Positions 1 to 7,600 of a stretch of 8,411 nt of DNA are shown one piece after another. Position numbers and translations under genes: made by a program. Numbering within the stretch: position 1 is the stretch's first letter; each line of letters begins with the position of its first letter. The notes below the pieces were generated by a model. The model did not search any database and had not been told where the DNA came from. It saw only the letters and a program-made list of their open reading frames with translations. The stretch is from NCBI GenBank assembly GCA_034437795.1, contig DAOTTI010000125.1, positions 1-8,411 of the forward strand, given 5' to 3'. Origin of the DNA: DAOTTI01 sp034437795 (GTDB taxonomy: Bacteria > Chloroflexota > UBA11872 > UBA12225).

Positions 1-1
1 G

Positions 2-586
2 CACGGCTACACGCGCATGTTCGAGAACATGCTCAGCCATCACAACATCAAGATCCTGCTCAACACCGACTACCGCGAGGTGCTGGGCCTGATCCCGTTC
101 AAAGAGCTGATCTACACCGGCCCGATCGATGAGTTCTTCGGCTATCGCTACGGGAAACTGCCCTATCTCTCGCTCGACTTTACGTTTGAGACGCACGACA
201 AGCCGGTCTATCTGCCGGCCGCCGTCGTCAACTACCCGAACGACACGCCGTACGACCGCGTGACCGAGTTCAAATACCTGACGGGCCAGGTGCATCCCAA
301 GACGACTGTGGTCTACGAGTATCCCGTCCACTCGGGGGGCGATCCCTACTACCCTGTTCCACGGCCGCAGAACGCCGACCTCTACCGGAGATACAAGGAA
401 CTCGCCGATGAGACACCGGGCGTGTACTTCGTCGGCCGGCTGGCGACGTACAAGTACTACAATATGGATCAAGTGACGGCGCAGGCGCTGACGCTCTTCG
501 ATGAGCTGGTCGGCGTGCGCCCGCGAACGTCGGCAGGACCGCGTGCCAGTCTTGAGCCGGCTCGCGCCGTCGCACTGGCACGTTGA
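2..586 (+). CDS. glf: UDP-galactopyranose mutase, C-terminal half (5' end outside window)
   Basis: This flavoenzyme interconverts UDP-galactopyranose and UDP-galactofuranose in the cytoplasm, supplying Galf for surface glycans. The frame is already open at base 2 (HGYTRMFENML), so the first in-frame ATG at 17 is internal. About 194 residues are visible, against roughly 370-390 for the bacterial family. Diagnostic segments are GYTRMFENML, the YTGPIDEFF..YRYGKLPYLSL stretch, and NYPNDTPYDRVTEFK, whose Arg (codon 257-259) matches the conserved active-site Arg of the family. The C-terminal FAD-binding signature GVYFVGRLATYKYYNMDQ is followed by the helix VTAQALTLFDEL. The tail after DELVG is short, Ala/Arg-rich and unconserved. 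The gene ends in TGA at 584-586 and converges on the propeller gene with only 27 bp between stops. I see no convincing hairpin plus T-tract terminator in that gap. Family identity is secure; the N-terminal Rossmann part is simply off the window. Confidence 0.95.
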   Translation, partial: HGYTRMFENMLSHHNIKILLNTDYREVLGLIPFKELIYTGPIDEFFGYRYGKLPYLSLDFTFETHDKPVYLPAAVVNYPNDTPYDRVTEFKYLTGQVHPKTTVVYEYPVHSGGDPYYPVPRPQNADLYRRYKELADETPGVYFVGRLATYKYYNMDQVTAQALTLFDELVGVRPRTSAGPRASLEPARAVALAR

Positions 587-613
587 GCGCCGGAGCAGTA
601 GGGTCGGATCCGC

Positions 614-1780
614 CTACCTGACCGAGCGAACCACGGCCGGTGATAGGGCGTTGCGCAGGAACAGCTGTGGCGGGCCGCTACCGTCGACGGGAAGGAGCCA
701 GATGTTAGTGGCGATCGTGGCCGGCGGCCCTTCGTCCGGCAGGGCATAGAGAATGTGAGCGTCGTCGAGCCACTCGACCTGGTCGTCGACGCTCCGCGTT
801 TCAGCCAGGGGCACGTCGGCGAGAGTGGCCAGGTCGAGGAGGTGCAGTTGCCACGTGACTGCCGGCGCGCTGCCCATCCGTTTCTTGAACACCAGCCGCC
901 TGTTGTCGGGCGAGAGTGATGGGCATTCCACGTTCTCTCGGAGTACACGCATCTGGCGTTCCGTGAGGTTCCCCTCTACCAGATAGGTCCTGCCGCCCGT
1001 GCCCAGGGTCGCGTAGAAACGGTTCCCGTCGCGGGCGAACGTCACCCCCCAGAAGTTAAAGTCGGGCGACTGGAAGCGTGCGCCGTCTCGCCAGACGGTG
1101 AACTGCTCCAGCTCTCCGAGCACACTCCCGCTGGCAGTATCCACGATCGTGGTCTGGGTGGAGAAGCCACCTTCGGCGTAGGAGTGCCCCGTGACGAAGA
1201 CCGTCATCGCGCCGTAGCGACCATCGGGGGACAAGCGCACGCGGCTAGGGATGCCGCTCTGCTGGAGGGTGTGGCGTGGCCGGAAGTGGTCATCGAACGT
1301 GTAGGCTCCGTGCGCCGCAAGAAGCCCTCCACCGGTGTTCTGGCCAAGGCAGAGCCCTTGCCCTGCTGCCACGTAGACCCGCTGGCACTGCTGTGCCGTC
1401 AGATAGCGAGGGCGGTCGGGCGCCCCGATAGCGCTCAGGGGAGCCACGGCGATCCGGCTGTACGCCGTGCCGCCATTATCGGAATCGACGAAGACGAGGT
1501 GAGGCTGGCTGCGTAGGGCCGCAATCGCCGTGGCATCGCTGGCCATGGCGACCTGAGCGCGCGCGCGGGCGGCCTCAGACTGCGTGCGGCGCACGGCTAG
1601 GACGACGTAGCCACCGGCGACCAGCAGACACGCCAGGCAGAGCGCGGCGAAGATCCTGCGCCGTGGTGGAAGCGGTCGCCCCGCCGTCGCGCCCTGGCCG
1701 GCATCGCCAGGTGGGGCTGTCGCTCCTGCCGGCCGCCGCGGTGAGGTCGATGTGGAGCTAGACCGAGATCGCCTGCCCAT
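614..1780 (-). CDS. Membrane-anchored TolB/WD40-like beta-propeller protein
   Basis: The product is about 388 residues from the ATG at 1780. A GTG at 1789 would add three residues. Neither has a clear Shine-Dalgarno, so the start relies on ATG preference. Residues 1-42 are basic and rich in Ser, Pro, Gly and Arg. One transmembrane helix follows (about 43-63, after the PPRRR stop-transfer charge cluster), then a C-terminal extracytoplasmic domain, which suggests an N-in signal anchor. That domain has recurrent propeller-blade motifs: LSPDGRYGAMTV (near 183-194), FARDGNRFYATL, LSPDNRRLVFKK and WLDDAHILYALP, as in the TolB/PD40 family. Two Cys (about 132 and 144) could pair. The last blade, NIWLLPVDGSGPPQLFL, also fits PD40. 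No catalytic residues are recognised; such domains usually bind proteins or glycans. It overlaps the upstream MFS gene by 23 bp, so translational coupling is likely. The fold call is fairly sure; the function is unknown. Confidence 0.75.
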   Translation of the reverse strand: MGRRSRSSSTSTSPRRPAGATAPPGDAGQGATAGRPLPPRRRIFAALCLACLLVAGGYVVLAVRRTQSEAARARAQVAMASDATAIAALRSQPHLVFVDSDNGGTAYSRIAVAPLSAIGAPDRPRYLTAQQCQRVYVAAGQGLCLGQNTGGGLLAAHGAYTFDDHFRPRHTLQQSGIPSRVRLSPDGRYGAMTVFVTGHSYAEGGFSTQTTIVDTASGSVLGELEQFTVWRDGARFQSPDFNFWGVTFARDGNRFYATLGTGGRTYLVEGNLTERQMRVLRENVECPSLSPDNRRLVFKKRMGSAPAVTWQLHLLDLATLADVPLAETRSVDDQVEWLDDAHILYALPDEGPPATIATNIWLLPVDGSGPPQLFLRNALSPAVVRSVR

Positions 1781-3053
1781 GCTCGACACCCGTTTGCGTG
1801 CGCGCCAGCGCCACCGCTGTTAGCGCCAGCGCCGCCAGAAGACCAGTCAGGAACAAAATGATGGCCACCTGCTCGCCCTGCCAGGTCCAGAGAGCGCCGA
1901 ACAGCACTGATGAGAGCAGGCGCGCTACGCTCGTGGCGGTAGTAAGAAACGCCAGTCCCGTACTGCGTACACCAGGCGGAAGGGCAGCACTGGCCAGCGC
2001 CATCAGGACGCCGTCCGTCGCCGCGTAATACGCGCCGAACAGCGCCAGGAGCCCAATCAGCTGCCAGTAGCTGATTGACGGCAGCAGCAGGGCCAGATAG
2101 ACGAGCGTGAGTAGCGCGTACCCCGTAATGAACGTGCGCCCGCGCCCGATCCGGTCGGCCAGCCTCCCCGCTGGCACAGCGAACAGGAAGTAGAAGAGAG
2201 CGGTGACCACGTACAACAGAGGAAAGAACCCCATCCCCAGGTCCAGGCGGCGCTGCAGGCCCAGGTAGAGGAAGCCGTCGCTCATGGTCACCAGGCCCAG
2301 TACCCCGCCGCTGAGCGCCAGCGCGCGGAAGCGAGGCGTGGCCAGCAACCCACCGATGGTGGGAAAGGAGAGACCGCGATTGGCCGGCGTTTCACGATCC
2401 AGCGGCTGGTTCTCCACGAAGAGGACGAGTACTCCCAGACCGACTAGGGCAACGCAGAAGCTGACCACGAACACGGCGTCGAAGGCATTTGGCGCCCAGG
2501 CGAGCAAGCCGAAGGCTACCAACGGCCCGAGCAAGGCGCCGGCGGTATCGAGGGCGCGGTGGACCCCAAAAGCCATGGCCAAGTTCGCACGTGGCGTACT
2601 CAACGAAATCAACGCGTCGCGCGGCGCCGTGCGTATCCCTTTCCCCGTGCGGTCGAGCACAAGAACGGCAGCGAGCGCCGTCCAAGCCCCGCCTGCGGCC
2701 AGCAGTCCGAGCTTACAGGCCGCGGATAACGCATAGCCGGCCCCTGCGACCTCCTTGTGGCGCCGGGTGCGGTCGGCCATGATGCCGCCGGCCAGACGCA
2801 CGAGCGCAGTGGCGCCCTGATACAGCCCATCGATGATGCCGAATTGGAGCGGCGTGAGCCGTAGGAAGAAGATGAGATATACGGGCAGGATGGTGCTGAC
2901 CATCTCCGACGAGACGTCGGTGAACAAGCTGGTGAGGCCGAGATAGACCACGTTAGCGCTTACCTGAGGCCAGCGGAGCCAGCGCCGCCCGAACGGCACC
3001 GAAGGGGCCGCGGTAGCGATACCGGAAAGGCTCTCTCGAAGCAGGGAGTACAC
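1758..3053 (-). CDS. Major facilitator superfamily transporter (MJ1317-like type)
   Basis: A 431-residue inner-membrane protein with about 12 hydrophobic segments. Signature motifs are LTSLFTDVSSEMVSTILPVYL (residues 40-60, split by the TM1 charge), motif A-like loops GGIMADRTRRHK (89-100) and GRLADRIGRGR (296-306), and DRTGKGIRTAPRDAL (134-148). The last is typical of the MFS subgroup annotated as MJ1317-like, whose substrates are mostly unknown. Length and layout are normal for a 12-TM MFS protein, with a polar central loop (about 214-230) between the two halves. The start is GTG at 3053; an in-frame TAA lies two codons upstream, so no longer start is possible. No good ribosome binding site is visible. 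The next plausible starts are in-frame GTG codons at residues 19 and 35, still before or at TM1. The gene heads a minus-strand pair with the propeller gene, diverging from the glycosyltransferase. Drug, sugar or lipid export are all possible; the sequence does not decide. Confidence 0.9.
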   Translation of the reverse strand: MYSLLRESLSGIATAAPSVPFGRRWLRWPQVSANVVYLGLTSLFTDVSSEMVSTILPVYLIFFLRLTPLQFGIIDGLYQGATALVRLAGGIMADRTRRHKEVAGAGYALSAACKLGLLAAGGAWTALAAVLVLDRTGKGIRTAPRDALISLSTPRANLAMAFGVHRALDTAGALLGPLVAFGLLAWAPNAFDAVFVVSFCVALVGLGVLVLFVENQPLDRETPANRGLSFPTIGGLLATPRFRALALSGGVLGLVTMSDGFLYLGLQRRLDLGMGFFPLLYVVTALFYFLFAVPAGRLADRIGRGRTFITGYALLTLVYLALLLPSISYWQLIGLLALFGAYYAATDGVLMALASAALPPGVRSTGLAFLTTATSVARLLSSVLFGALWTWQGEQVAIILFLTGLLAALALTAVALARTQTGVEHGQAISV

Positions 3054-3151
3054 GGCTTAGATCAGGTGGCGCTCCCACGCCATCGTCGCGGCGAGACGTC
3101 GCTGCAACAGCTTTCCGCGGACGCGAAGCCAAGGAGGGAGCAAGGTCTCAG

Positions 3152-3308
3152 ATGTTCACTTATAGCAGGCCTGTCTCGCTGAGTAGCGCGGGTAGCCAGT
3201 TTTGGTTTCATCCTGGTACTGCTGGCGGCCGGTGGCCTCGTGGCATCCAGTCCGGCGCTGGCGGTGGTGGCCAAGATCAGGCTTCATCCCCGTACTGGTT
3301 GGGTGTGA
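3152..3308 (+). pseudogene. Possible remnant of a secreted-protein 5' end (broken signal peptide)
   Basis: From 3207 one frame reads FILVLLAAGGLVASSPALA, followed by VVAKIRLHP and a TGA at 3306-3308. That is a good match to the hydrophobic core and an A-x-A cleavage site of a Sec signal peptide. The same frame has a TGA at 3180-3182 and no ATG, GTG or TTG between that stop and the hydrophobic core. An ATG at 3152, preceded by AAGGAGG (3131-3137) and CAAGG (3141-3145), sits in another frame. A single frameshift near 3190-3203 would join the two. I infer a decayed or truncated gene for an exported protein. Chance hydrophobicity in GC-rich DNA is a serious alternative, so confidence is low. Confidence 0.25.
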
Positions 3309-3364
3309 GTGGCCGCATGTGGCGCATGCCACGAGTTGGTTCGATCGGCGGGAGGCCTTGCAGT

Positions 3365-3384
3365 CTCAACCAAGGCTCAACCAA
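3365..3384 (+). promoter_or_regulatory. Candidate operator: CTCAACCAA direct repeat, 11-bp period
   Basis: Two exact copies of CTCAACCAA lie at 3365-3373 and 3376-3384, spaced start to start by 11 bp, about one helical turn. They end 42 bp before the preferred glycosyltransferase start at 3427. The reverse core TTGGTT also occurs at 3336-3341. Same-face repeats just upstream of a gene are a usual form of regulator site, but no regulator is known here and nine bases can repeat by chance. Confidence 0.25.
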
Positions 3385-3426
3385 TCGCGAACGCGCGGGA
3401 CGTTCACTCGGCCTGACAATACGCTG

Positions 3427-4599
3427 GTGAGTGTGGGTTCGGTCGCGCCGCGCGTGCCGGCGATCGTGCTGTTTACGAATAGCCCCTACATGGGTGGCAT
3501 GGAGGAGCACATTCTGCTGCTGGGGCGCGGCCTGGCCAGGCGAGGATACACGGTGGCTGCGATTTGTCCGCCCCGACAGACGATCCACGCGCTGCGCGCG
3601 GGGCTGGCCGCGGTTGGGGTGGACGTACACTGTGCGCCGGAGCGAGGCAGCGCGCCAGCAGATATCATGCGCCGGCTGCGTGCCCTCGTTGCCATTCTCC
3701 GCCGTTATCCGCGGTGCGTGCTTCACCTGCACCTCACGGGACATGCCGGCGGTGAGCTAGTGATGCTTGCCGGCCGGTTGGCTGGGGTCGGTGCGGTCGT
3801 GCGCACGGAGCACCTCCCGCCGGTGCCGCCGATCGCGACCAGGGAACGGCTCACCGTTCGCCTCCGCGATCGATGGCTGGCCAGGATTATCTGCGTCTCG
3901 GACCAGACCCGACGCCATCATCTGGAGCAGCTTGGCCGTGACGCCCGCAAATGCACCGTTGTGCCGAACTGCGTCGACCTGGCGCGGTTCTCCCCGAAGG
4001 TGAGTGCCGCTCGCGTGTACAGGGAGTTCGGTCTCGACGCGGTTACTCCGATCGTGGGGACCATCTCCAGGCTCGGCGAGCACCGCAAGGGCATTTCGTA
4101 CTTCCTTGAGATGGCCGCAGCCGTGGCCGCCGCCCAGCCGGCGGCTCGCTTCCTGATCGTCGGTGATGGTCCCCTGCGGCCTGCGCTGGAGCGCCAGGCG
4201 CGGGCGCTCGGGCTAGCCGATCGGGTACTGTTCACCGGTTGGCGTACGGACGTACCGGAGCTTCTAGCCGCGATGCGCATATTTGTGATGCCATCCCTGA
4301 ATGAGGGCGGCCCCTACACCGTTCTGGAGGCAATGGCCATGGCTAAACCGGTCGTTGCGACGCCGGTTGGCCTGGTGCCAGACGTCATTGACGACGGGGT
4401 CAGCGGCGTGCTCGTTCCCGTCGCCGACAGCGCGGCCCTGACCCGTGCGGTGCTGAGCCTGCTCGAAGACCCCGACCGGGCACGGCAGATGGCGGAGCGT
4501 GGTCGTGACGTGGTGGCAGCGCGCTTCTCGCTGGATGCAATGATCACCGGTGTAGCCGAGGTCTACCGCCAGGTTGCGTGCGCCGGGATCCGGCGATGA
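3427..4599 (+). CDS. Glycosyltransferase, GT-B fold, GT4 family
   Basis: A cytoplasmic or membrane-associated enzyme expected to transfer a sugar from a nucleotide-sugar donor, with retention, onto a glycan or lipid acceptor. Donor and acceptor are not predictable. Counted from GTG 3427 it has 390 residues, the usual size for GT4. The N-terminal domain starts with the beta-strand AIVLFTNSPYMGGMEEHILLL, containing the glycine-rich loop (near 18-28). The linker region has IICVSD and VVPNCVDLARFSP. The C-terminal domain has VGTISRLGEHRKG, FLIVGDGPLRPALE, VLFTGWRTDVPELL and the EX7E signature EGGPYTVLE (Glu 293 and Glu 301), then KPVVATPVGLVPDVIDDGVSGVLV. The start is uncertain: GTG 3427 and GTG 3433 both lack a good ribosome binding site, but any start after Met 22 would lose the first strand. 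Twenty bases separate its stop from the large exoprotein, suggesting one operon. With glf nearby, a role in surface glycan assembly is reasonable inference. Confidence 0.9.
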   Translation: MSVGSVAPRVPAIVLFTNSPYMGGMEEHILLLGRGLARRGYTVAAICPPRQTIHALRAGLAAVGVDVHCAPERGSAPADIMRRLRALVAILRRYPRCVLHLHLTGHAGGELVMLAGRLAGVGAVVRTEHLPPVPPIATRERLTVRLRDRWLARIICVSDQTRRHHLEQLGRDARKCTVVPNCVDLARFSPKVSAARVYREFGLDAVTPIVGTISRLGEHRKGISYFLEMAAAVAAAQPAARFLIVGDGPLRPALERQARALGLADRVLFTGWRTDVPELLAAMRIFVMPSLNEGGPYTVLEAMAMAKPVVATPVGLVPDVIDDGVSGVLVPVADSAALTRAVLSLLEDPDRARQMAERGRDVVAARFSLDAMITGVAEVYRQVACAGIRR

Positions 4600-4607
4600 T
4601 CCACCAC

Positions 4608-4613
4608 AAGGAG
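4608..4613 (+). promoter_or_regulatory. Shine-Dalgarno AAGGAG for the large exoprotein
   Basis: AAGGAG lies 6 bases before the GTG at 4620, an ideal distance. It decides the start against an in-frame ATG at 4596. That ATG overlaps the glycosyltransferase stop as ATGA but has no ribosome binding site before it. Starting at GTG also gives a more normal signal-peptide N-region. Confidence 0.7.
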
Positions 4614-4619
4614 TCTCGA

Positions 4620-7600
4620 GTGGATCTGCACTCGCGCCGTGCGCTTTGGCGCGCACTCGACGGGGCTGGCCGGATGGTGCGTGGCGGGTCAGGTCGCCGG
4701 CCTGCCGCTCGGGTCTCCCTGGCACTGGCCATCGTTTTCAGCTCGCTGTTACCCGTGATCGGCCCTCTGAACGTACTCTCGGTTCGGGCAGGCGGGCCAT
4801 GCGACCCGCCAATCACTAATCCCATCGCGTGCGAGAACAGCAAGCCAGGCAATCCTGCCAGCGAGTGGTCGATCAGTGGCGCTGGCGACGCGAGCATCCA
4901 AGGCTTTGCTACGGAGATCAGCGTCAACAAAGGCGAGACAGTCCGCTTCAAGATCAAGACCGGCGCCACAGCGTACCGCCTAGACATCTACCGCCTGGGG
5001 TACTACAGCGGGATGGGGGCGCGGAAGGTGGCGACCGTCCGCCCCTCTGTGCCGCTGCCCCAGAACCAGCCGGCCTGCTTGAGCGACACATCCACTGGTC
5101 TCGTCGATTGTGGCAACTGGGCGGTATCCGCAACCTGGGCTGTCCCAAGCGATGCCACGTCCGGCATCTACTTCGCCAAACTCGTACGTGAAGACGGAAC
5201 ACCGGGATCAAGCCACGTGTTCTTTGTCGTTCGGGACGATGCCTCGCGTTCGGATCTGCTCTTCCAGACGGCCGACACCACCTGGCAGGCGTACAACGAC
5301 TATGGCGGCAACAGCCTCTACATCAGCAACGGGCTGCCGGCGGGCCGCGCCTACAAGGTCAGCTACAATCGGCCCTTCTTGACCGCTTCTACCAAGCCCG
5401 AAAGCTGGGTCTTCAATGCGGAATATCCCCTGGTGCGCTGGCTGGAGGCCAATGGCTACAACGTCAGCTACACCACAGGCGTGGATACCGACCGCCGCGG
5501 CAACCTGATCCCGAACCATAAGGTGTTCCTGTCCACAGGGCATGACGAGTACTGGTCCGGCCAGCAGCGGGCCAATGTCGAGGCGGCACGCGACGCAGGC
5601 GTACACCTGGCCTTCTTCAGTGGCAACGAGGTGTTCTGGAAGATCCGCTGGGAGAGCAGCATCGACGGAGCTAATACGCCTTATCGCACACTCGTCTCCT
5701 ACAAAGAGACGCACGCCGACCGCGTGATCGATCCTGCAGACCCGCCGACGTGGACTGGCACCTGGCGCGATCCTCGTTTTAGCCCGCCGGGTGATGGCGG
5801 CCGGCCGGAGAACGCGCTTACCGGCACGCTCTTTATGGTCAATGGCCCTGACTACCATGCGCTGACCGTACCAGCGGCGGACGGCAAGATGCGCTTCTGG
5901 CGCAACACGAGCGTCGCCGCCCTAGCGCCCGGCCAGACGGCGACCTTGACGGCCGGCTGTAACTGCCTAATCGGCTATGAATGGGATGTCGACGCGGATA
6001 ACGGCGTGCGGCCGCCGGGGCTGATCCGGCTGTCATCCACCACGGCCAGCGTCCCGCAACTGCTCCAGGACTATGGCACCATCTACGCTCCGGGCACGGC
6101 CACTCATAGCCTGACCCTCTACCGCCACGCGAGCGGAGCGCTTGTGTTCGGCGCGGGAACGGTCAACTGGCCGATGGGCTTAGACGGCAACAGCTTCGTA
6201 AAGCCTTCCACCCCTGACCTGAACGTGCAGCAGGCGACGGTCAATCTGTTCGCGGACATGGGCGTCCAGCCGGCCACGCTGCAACCGGGACTTGTGGTGG
6301 CGACGGCCTCCTCTGACCGGACGGCCCCGACGTCTACCATTACGTCGCCGACCCCGGGATCGACCGTCACGAGCGGGACGCCAGTTACCATCTCCGGCAC
6401 CGCCACGGATTCCGGGGGTGGCGTGGTGGGCGCGGTCGAGGTGTCCGGTGATGGCGGCGCAACCTGGCGCCCGGCCACCGGCCGAGAAACCTGGAGCTAT
6501 ACCTGGACGCCCGGCACGGTGGGGCAGGCGACGATCCTCAGCCGTGCCGTGGACGACAGCGGCAACATCCAGACGACGGCAACAAGCATCACCGTCAACG
6601 TGCAGCCTGCACCAACGGTGACCTTCGATGATCTCTCGGGCCAGAACCAGGTGCTGAATGGCCAATATCCGGTAAACGTCATCGATTGGGGTACTAACGC
6701 GTGGTTCCATTCAGGGCCATTCGGCAAGTTCACCACTAAGAGCGTGACGTTCAACGGCTCGGGCCATACCAGCGGGACCTTTTCCTTCTTGCTGCCTCGG
6801 GTGCTGGCCAGCCTGGACGCCTACAACGGTGGCACTGGTTCCACGACGGTGAGCATAGAATGCGGGGGCCAGCCCACCAAACAGGCTACCCTGGCCGCCG
6901 GACAGCTAGTCACCATTACTACAGGCTGGTCGGGCACCTGCACTAACGTGACCCTGACCAGCACGAATGGGTGGAATACCAACTTTGACAACATCACCCA
7001 CTACGCGGGGACGCCGGCAGAGACGACGCCACCGGTCATCTCCGGGGTCCAGGCTACGGCCATCATGGGCACCAGAGCCACGATTACCTGGACCACCGAC
7101 GAGGGGGCCGATAGCCAGGTTGAGTATGGCACCACCACCGCGTACGGGACGTCAACGAACATCGAGCCCACGCTGACGACGAGCCACGCAGTGCACTTGA
7201 ATGGGCTAGCACCAAGTACTACCTACCATTACCGCGCCAAGAGCAGGGATGCTGCGGGGAACCTGGCGATCTCGCCTGACTTCACGTTCACGACTGCTGC
7301 CGGCGATCCGCTGACCGTGACCTTCGACGACCTGTCCGGCCAGAACCAGGTGCTGAACGGGCAGTACCCGGCCGGCATCATCGACTGGGGCAGCAACGTC
7401 TGGTATCACTCCGCTCCCTTCGGCCTGTTTACGACCAAGAGCGTTACCTTCAATGGCTCCGGCCGCACCAGCGGGACCCTGACCTTCGTCGGTAGTCCAC
7501 GGCTGCTGCTCAGCCTGGACGCCTACAATGGCGGCACCGGCTCCACAACGATCAGCCTGAGCTGCACTGGTCAGCCTACCAAGCAGGCCACGTTGGCCGC

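Larger units (their letters stand above)
3054..3426. other. Divergent intergenic region between MFS and glycosyltransferase genes
   Basis: About 370 bp separate the two divergent starts, a large gap for so compact a window. No intact gene is supported. It contains an AAGGAGG sequence (3131-3137) 14 bases before an ATG at 3152, and a hydrophobic signal-peptide-like frame without a start (3183-3308). There is a small GTGGC/GCCAC hairpin (3319-3332). A 9-base direct repeat CTCAACCAA occurs at 3365 and 3376. A GCCTTG/CAAGGC inverted repeat (3355-3360 with 3371-3376) overlaps that direct repeat. Promoters for both flanking genes should lie here, but I could not find a convincing -35/-10 pair on either strand. 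A frame open from TTG 3202 into the glycosyltransferase gives a Trp/Arg-rich, unconserved extension that I treat as noncoding. Confidence 0.6.

Noticed and set aside
587..613. Terminator between the convergent glf and propeller genes
   Set aside because: Only 27 bp, with a short GGATCC palindrome and no stable stem followed by a T-tract on either strand.
469..948. 159-residue minus-strand frame across the glf/propeller junction
   Set aside because: It overlaps both well-supported genes in other frames, is rich in Arg, Ser and Thr, and has no domain signature.
3159..3164. TATAAG on the minus strand as a -10 box for the MFS gene
   Set aside because: No -35-like hexamer lies at 16-18 bp spacing, and a six-base match alone is not enough.
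3202..3426. Extended N-terminus of the glycosyltransferase from TTG 3202
   Set aside because: The 75 added residues are Trp/Arg/Ser-rich with no GT-B features, and the usual GT4 length and first beta-strand are met by starting near 3427.
5208..5858. 216-residue minus-strand frame inside the exoprotein gene
   Set aside because: It is antisense to the conserved dimethylformamidase-like domain, has no recognisable motifs, and is expected from GC-rich codon use. The same applies to the minus frames at 6180-6710 and 7206-7913.
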